From assembly GCA_958404085.1 (NCBI GenBank), contig CATXZX010000114.1, positions 1-6,223 on the forward strand: a stretch of 6,223 bases of DNA, written 5' to 3'. The position numbers and the translations under genes were made by a program. Shown one piece after another: positions 5,694 through 6,223 of the stretch (the stretch's first letter is position 1; each line of letters opens with the position of its first letter). The stretch comes from an uncultured Prevotellaceae bacterium (GTDB taxonomy: Bacteria; Bacteroidota; Bacteroidia; Bacteroidales; Bacteroidaceae). The notes beneath the pieces were generated by a model, which saw only the letters and a list, made by a program, of their open reading frames with translations, did no database searches and was not told the origin of the DNA.

Positions 5694-6223
5694 ATGGAAG
5701 ACTTTTGGCTTTTCGTTTCAACCAAGCTCGCCGATTTTCTGACTTATACGGGGTTTGCCTGCGCCACCTACGGTAATATCTTTATGATATTGGTGGGAGC
5801 ATTTTTCGTATGGTTGGCCATCCGGCGCGATTTTGAACCTCTGTTGCTCATCCCGATAGGCCTCGGCATTATATTGGGAAATATACCTTTTAAGGCTGTC
5901 GGGCTCGAAGTCGGCCTTTATGAGGACAATTCGGTCTTGAATATCTTCTATTCGGGAGTAAAAGAGGGCTGGTATCCACCATTGGTCTTGTTGGGAATTG
6001 GAGCGATGACCGATTTTTCGGCATTGATCGCTAATCCTAAACTTTTGTTGATAGGAGGAGCCGCTCAATTCGGTATATTCGGAGCTTACATGCTGGCCTT
6101 GCTGTTAGGATTCGAGCCCAACCAGGCTGCCGGTGTGGCGATTATAGGAGGAGCTGATGGCCCGACCGCCATCTTCTTGTCCTCGAAACTTTCGCCCAAC
6201 CTGATGGGGGCTATCGCCGTGTG
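5694..6223 (+). CDS. mmdB: Sodium-pumping decarboxylase beta subunit, N-terminal part (runs off right edge)
   Basis: The first 176 residues of an OadB/MmdB family integral membrane protein are present; full-length members are about 370-430 residues, so more than half is missing. MmdB decarboxylates carboxybiotin on MmdC and couples this to Na+ export. Visible membrane segments lie near 28-43 (GNIFMILVGAFFVWLA), 49-63, 97-112 and 117-138. Family signatures are FEPLLLIPIG (47-56), GWYPPLVLLGIGAMTDF (92-108) and GGADGPTAIF (152-161). D155 matches the aspartate of the conserved ADGPT segment, implicated in Na+ binding in Klebsiella OadB (Asp203 there). The ATG at 5694 lies 13 bases after the mmdC stop. 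An ATG overlapping that stop (5680) is in another frame and ends quickly. The N-terminus reads as cytoplasmic or a short amphipathic helix, without a cleavable signal. Confidence 0.93.
   Translation, partial: MEDFWLFVSTKLADFLTYTGFACATYGNIFMILVGAFFVWLAIRRDFEPLLLIPIGLGIILGNIPFKAVGLEVGLYEDNSVLNIFYSGVKEGWYPPLVLLGIGAMTDFSALIANPKLLLIGGAAQFGIFGAYMLALLLGFEPNQAAGVAIIGGADGPTAIFLSSKLSPNLMGAIAV

Noticed and set aside
5680..5742. An ATG overlapping the mmdC stop as an alternative mmdB start
   Set aside because: That frame encodes only about 20 residues before a stop; the ATG at 5694 opens the OadB-type protein.

Overview
The window looks like a chromosomal segment of a Bacteroidales bacterium, perhaps a Rikenellaceae/Alistipes-like one (the genus is a guess). 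Three things point there: a PorU-type type IX secretion protein, promoters of the Bacteroidota form (TTTG, then TAnnTTTG), and A-rich gene starts without clear Shine-Dalgarno sequences. It holds two divergent transcription units separated by an unusually structured, GC-rich intergenic region.

Left unit, minus strand (1800 down to 1): a small FAH-fold hydrolase gene (1186-1800), followed after 8 bases by the 5' part of porU, the type IX secretion sortase. porU runs off the left edge; only its signal peptide and N-terminal domain are present.

Centre (1801-2362): a candidate minus-strand promoter at 1823-1830 and a good plus-strand promoter at 2275-2307. Between them, 2021-2220 is about two thirds G+C, while 2221-2340 is about one third. 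The GC-rich part carries a row of hairpins, including a perfect 14-bp inverted repeat, and is followed by a 14-bp palindrome just upstream of the plus-strand promoter. No convincing gene lies here.

Right unit, plus strand (2363 to 6223): a five-gene operon for the membrane-bound, biotin-dependent, sodium-pumping methylmalonyl-CoA decarboxylase, in the order A-D-E-C-B known from Veillonella. MmdA (carboxyltransferase) moves CO2 from methylmalonyl-CoA to biotin on MmdC. MmdB (incomplete at the right edge) decarboxylates carboxybiotin and exports Na+. MmdD is the single-span membrane subunit, here with an exported lamin-tail-like domain. A 90-residue protein between D and C repeats the C-terminal module of MmdD and is best read as an epsilon (MmdE)-like subunit. 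The operon completes the succinate-to-propionate route and conserves its free energy as a sodium gradient.

The most notable points are the duplicated MmdD/MmdE C-terminal module, the lamin-tail fusion in MmdD, and the hairpin-rich GC island between the divergent promoters.
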